A DNA stretch of 64,000 bases, taken from NCBI GenBank assembly GCA_030180135.1, contig CM058235.1, forward strand, positions 13,005,145-13,069,144, written 5' to 3'. The position numbers and the translations under genes were made by a program. The DNA is from Orychophragmus violaceus (taxonomy: Eukaryota; Streptophyta; Magnoliopsida; Brassicales; Brassicaceae). Positions 61,316 through 64,000 of the stretch are shown here, piece after piece. Numbering within the stretch: position 1 is the first letter of the stretch; each line of letters starts with the position of its first letter. Under the pieces are notes generated by a model, which saw only the letters and a list, made by a program, of their open reading frames with translations, had not been told where the DNA came from and did not search any database.

Positions 61316-61592
61316 CATTACATATTATGTCATGATTGAAGTGCAAGTACGTGCAGTGGTGAGCTTAAAAAAAAAAATACGCGGAGTCGTGAACAAATTA
61401 GGAAAAAAGACTCAAATGGTAAGAGTTAAGCATCGAACCAACACCTGTGGGGGGGGGGGCACAAGTATATTTTTAGTGGGGGCAAGACCAAGTGATCCAA
61501 CAAACATTTAGTTATTTGCCTAACAAATTTTATAAATATTTAATTTTACCGGGGGAGCTGCCCCCCTTCCACCTCAAGTACCTCCGCCACTG
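60665..61592. mobile_element. Non-autonomous hAT element
   Basis: 928 bp with terminal inverted repeats CAGTGGCGGAG at both ends and an exact 8-bp target duplication CTCATGGT (60657-60664, 61593-61600), diagnostic of hAT. The right subterminal part is G/C-rich with an 11-G run at about 61449-61459. No transposase. A smaller MITE is nested inside. Confidence 0.9.
60857..61082. mobile_element. Stowaway-like MITE nested in the hAT element
   Basis: Imperfect inverted ends, 'ctctcttcttttcctaattc' on the left and 'ttctttctattttttattac' on the right in reverse complement. Each is followed by a CTTGTC or ACTTGTC block, and the flanks are TA. The ends resemble the CTCCCTCCGTTC-type mariner MITEs. Confidence 0.55.
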
Positions 61593-61600
61593 CTCATGGT

Positions 61601-62057
61601 TAATATCGAAGTCAAGTTGTCGACAACTCTTCTTTTTTTTTTTACCATTTTAGATTAGGATAGTACACTCTCCACCATTCATTGTTCGGAAGATCATGAA
61701 TGCTATATATGAAGAAGGACAAATTGCTCAGCACCTATTATGGCTGATTGACCTCTCGTCGTCAAATTAGTTGGAATATTGAAGTCCCACGTGGTTAGGT
61801 AGTGAGGCTTGGAGTTAATGATCTTAATTCTCCTTCATGGCATATTGGCATGTTTTTGCATTTAAATTTATGTAAATAATCCTAAAGAATATGACGATTC
61901 AAAAATCTAGGTGGAGAAAAACCCTAGCAGCCTAGCACAGCCCGAAAAAAAAAAGCTTCACTTTTTGAGGAGAAAGAAGGCTGAAGAAGGCTGAAGAAAA
62001 GAAGTTTTTTTTCATTTGGAACGGCTCAAAGTTCTATATCTGATCATTTATTAGATA
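61601..62057. other. Spacer between hAT and CACTA elements
   Basis: No gene recognised. 'tgaagaaggctgaagaa' is locally repeated near 61978-62000. Confidence 0.35.
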
Positions 62058-62312
62058 TTTCACTACAAAAAACACGCTGGAATGCGTCGTTTATTACAAA
62101 GGTTAACGGCAGTTTTTAATTGACTCAAAGTTTAATGCGTCGGTTTCAAAACCGTCTTTATATGGGCCGACGGGAAGTTTATTTGCTTCAGTTACTAAAA
62201 CGACGTATACTTTGACGTCAGAATATATACTTCGGTCATTAGCTTCAGTTGTACAACCGACGCATGAACACTCATGTAAAAATATATATATATATATTCA
62301 AATAATCAAATA

Positions 62313-62452
62313 CAATCTGAATATTTTTACATGGAATCAAACTTTGTATGCAACACAATCTTATTGTCATGTCAAAGCATACATCGTAATTTTAGTACAG
62401 TCTGAATATTTTTACATGGGAATCAAACATTGTATGCAACACAATCTTATAA
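62313..62452. repeat. Direct repeat in the CACTA element, 85-bp period
   Basis: About 50 bp beginning 'ca(a/g)tctgaatatttttac' occurs at 62313 and again at 62398, differing by a few bases. Confidence 0.85.
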
Positions 62453-63003
62453 CAAATTTCGCACATGAATACACATAAAAGTACATGCCTCTAATCCTGC
62501 AAGAACTTCGCAAGGAACTTCAGCTTTCCATCCAGAACCCAAATCCAGACCCAAATCGAATTCTTGAGAAGATGATACATGTGTGGCGTCCTATAAGATC
62601 AGATCGAAGTACATAAAAAAGCTTACAGTTGGTTTCTTTTCTTGTTACAAGTATGGATATCGTGATCTAAGATCAACACTGCATCAGTCAGTACTTCTAG
62701 CCCTGCAATAAAAAACAAAGCCATGAAAAGACTGCTAAAAGGAGGCAAGAGTGCATAAAGGCTATCTGAAATGTTAAGCTATTCATGGAGATAAAGTAAA
62801 TAGAAGATTTACCATGAATTTTGAAGCTAGCTAGCACTGAGAGTGAGAGAAGCACCTGTTAAATCACTTCAAAAATCTGATCGAACTCTATGATCAAGAA
62901 ATGTGAGTTAAACTATATAGTTAGACCGTTTCACTTTGTCAAGAAATGTAACGACATGACAAGAAGGAAACTAGAACGGTTCCAAACTCAGTAATGTATA
63001 TAG

Positions 63004-63243
63004 TCACCTATAGTGAAACACATTTCTGTTCAATGTGAAATACAGTAAACAAAGCTCAAGAATTTGAGAATGGCTACCTTGTCTGGACTTTGATGATTCC
63101 TTGATTGAAGTCCTCATGGTTCACCTATAATGAAACACATTTCTGTTCAATGTGAAATACAGTAAACAAAGCTCAAGGATTTGAGAATGGCTACCTTGTC
63201 TGGACTTTGATGATTCCTTGATTGAAGTCCTCATGGTTCACCT
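63004..63243. repeat. Tandem duplication in the CACTA element, 117-bp period
   Basis: Two nearly identical units start 'tcacctata(g/a)tgaaacaca' at 63004 and 63121, differing at only about two positions by eye, so the duplication is recent. Confidence 0.92.
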
Positions 63244-64000
63244 AAACACACACAAACAAAGACACCCACCTTTAAAAACCAGACTAAACTCCAATCGTAA
63301 AAGCTTATAAATCCATTTTAAGATTTGCGTATCTTCTTCTTTACCTCTATGGCGAATATGATATATATGAGTCAACCGTAAGAAGTATACATATTCACTT
63401 AAATTGAGGATAAAACTCTATTGAAGCAAACTTCAATCCAATAAAAAATACCTTCAATCCAAGTTTTGATTTCTGAGATTTGAGTCACAGGTGAAAATAC
63501 AATCAGAAATCCATCACCGATTCATAGTATCCTTCAAAGAAACTAAACAATTTTTTCGTCAAAAGCAAGCTATTTACTCAGCCTCAGAACAAAATTTTCA
63601 GAAACCAAATCTCGTTCGAAATTCATATCGAAATCGAACGATTAGAAAGGAGAAGGATTTGAAACGAAGCAAAAAAGTAACCACGCGATCGAACCGAAAT
63701 CTGATTTACAACTCTGAATCTGAAACAAGCTCACATAGAAGATCGATTTCAGAGTAATCGCCAAATCGAAACGAGGACCAGAGAGAAGATTAGGTCAATT
63801 TTGGGAATTTTGGCTTTCCAAAATAATTTATTCAGTTGGTAAAATTTTGGGATATAAAAAAGTTATTGTCACTTAAGTAAACGACGTTAATTACCGTCTA
63901 ATAATAATAAGGTAGAGTCGGTTATACAATTGACGCATAAAAAGTGACGTATTCAAGCGTATTTGTTGTAGTGTTTGGTGTGGTTTTCCACAATATTTTT

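Larger units (their letters stand above)
62061..63973. mobile_element. Non-autonomous CACTA (En/Spm-like) element
   Basis: 1913 bp starting CACTACAAAAAACACGC and ending, in reverse complement, CACTACAACAAATACGC, with the 3-bp target duplication TTT (62058-62060, 63974-63976). Subterminal regions carry repeated GACG/CGTC-type motifs (for example 'ccgacgcat', 'acgacgt'), as expected of transposase-binding sites. The interior has no transposase; an 88-codon plus-strand frame (63491-63757) is unrecognised. Two internal tandem repeats are listed separately. Confidence 0.93.

Overview
The window is plant nuclear DNA, most likely from a Brassicaceae species close to Arabidopsis. Three intron-bearing host genes read essentially like their Arabidopsis thaliana orthologues: CYP707A2 (ABA 8'-hydroxylase, + strand, 6054-9640), FTSH3 (mitochondrial m-AAA protease, + strand, 45385-48908) and UFD1 (CDC48-UFD1-NPL4 ubiquitin adaptor, - strand, 49468-50962). 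From memory, these are the consecutive A. thaliana loci At2g29090, At2g29080 and At2g29070, so the gene order is conserved and runs opposite to the Arabidopsis numbering. The genes act in unrelated processes (hormone catabolism, mitochondrial protein quality control, ubiquitin-dependent extraction); only their order links them.

Most of the rest is transposon-derived. 1-6000: AT-rich spacer with a Helitron-like repeat (220-931), a 1.25-kb foldback element (about 2160-3400), a GC-rich retroposon-like block (about 3510-4315) and a short A-tailed retroposon (4610-4742). 9641-13251: spacer with a CT microsatellite, a clean SINE (11450-11844) and MITE-like repeats.

13252-34935 is a three-level nest with exact target-site duplications at each level. 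An old Ty1/copia element (TSD AATTA, - strand) was entered by a Ty3/gypsy chromovirus (13396-30196, TSD GACAG, + strand). The 3' LTR of that element was entered by a 7.0-kb copia-derived element (21427-28468, TSD GAGGG, - strand) that keeps a gag ORF but only wreckage of pol. A second, independent copia element follows at 35619-40647 (TSD GCAAC). 41093-44210 is a Helitron carrying spliced-gene-like fragments that resemble the kinase domain of fructose-6-phosphate 2-kinase. Together these insertions account for most of the ~36 kb now separating CYP707A2 from FTSH3.

Downstream of UFD1 (51.5-64 kb) lie Helitrons, including one with a decayed PIF1-like helicase, GC-rich retroposon-like blocks, a hAT element with an 8-bp TSD (60665-61592) and a CACTA element with a 3-bp TSD (62061-63973).

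The observations most worth following up are: a candidate 162-bp in-frame intron between gag and protease in the gypsy element, which could set the Gag to Gag-Pol ratio; a recently transposed copia element whose pol was already dead; its leader, with paired GTCGATCGAC palindromes and a ~72-bp tandem array; the Helitron gene capture; and an 81-nt near-perfect hairpin at 51918-51998.
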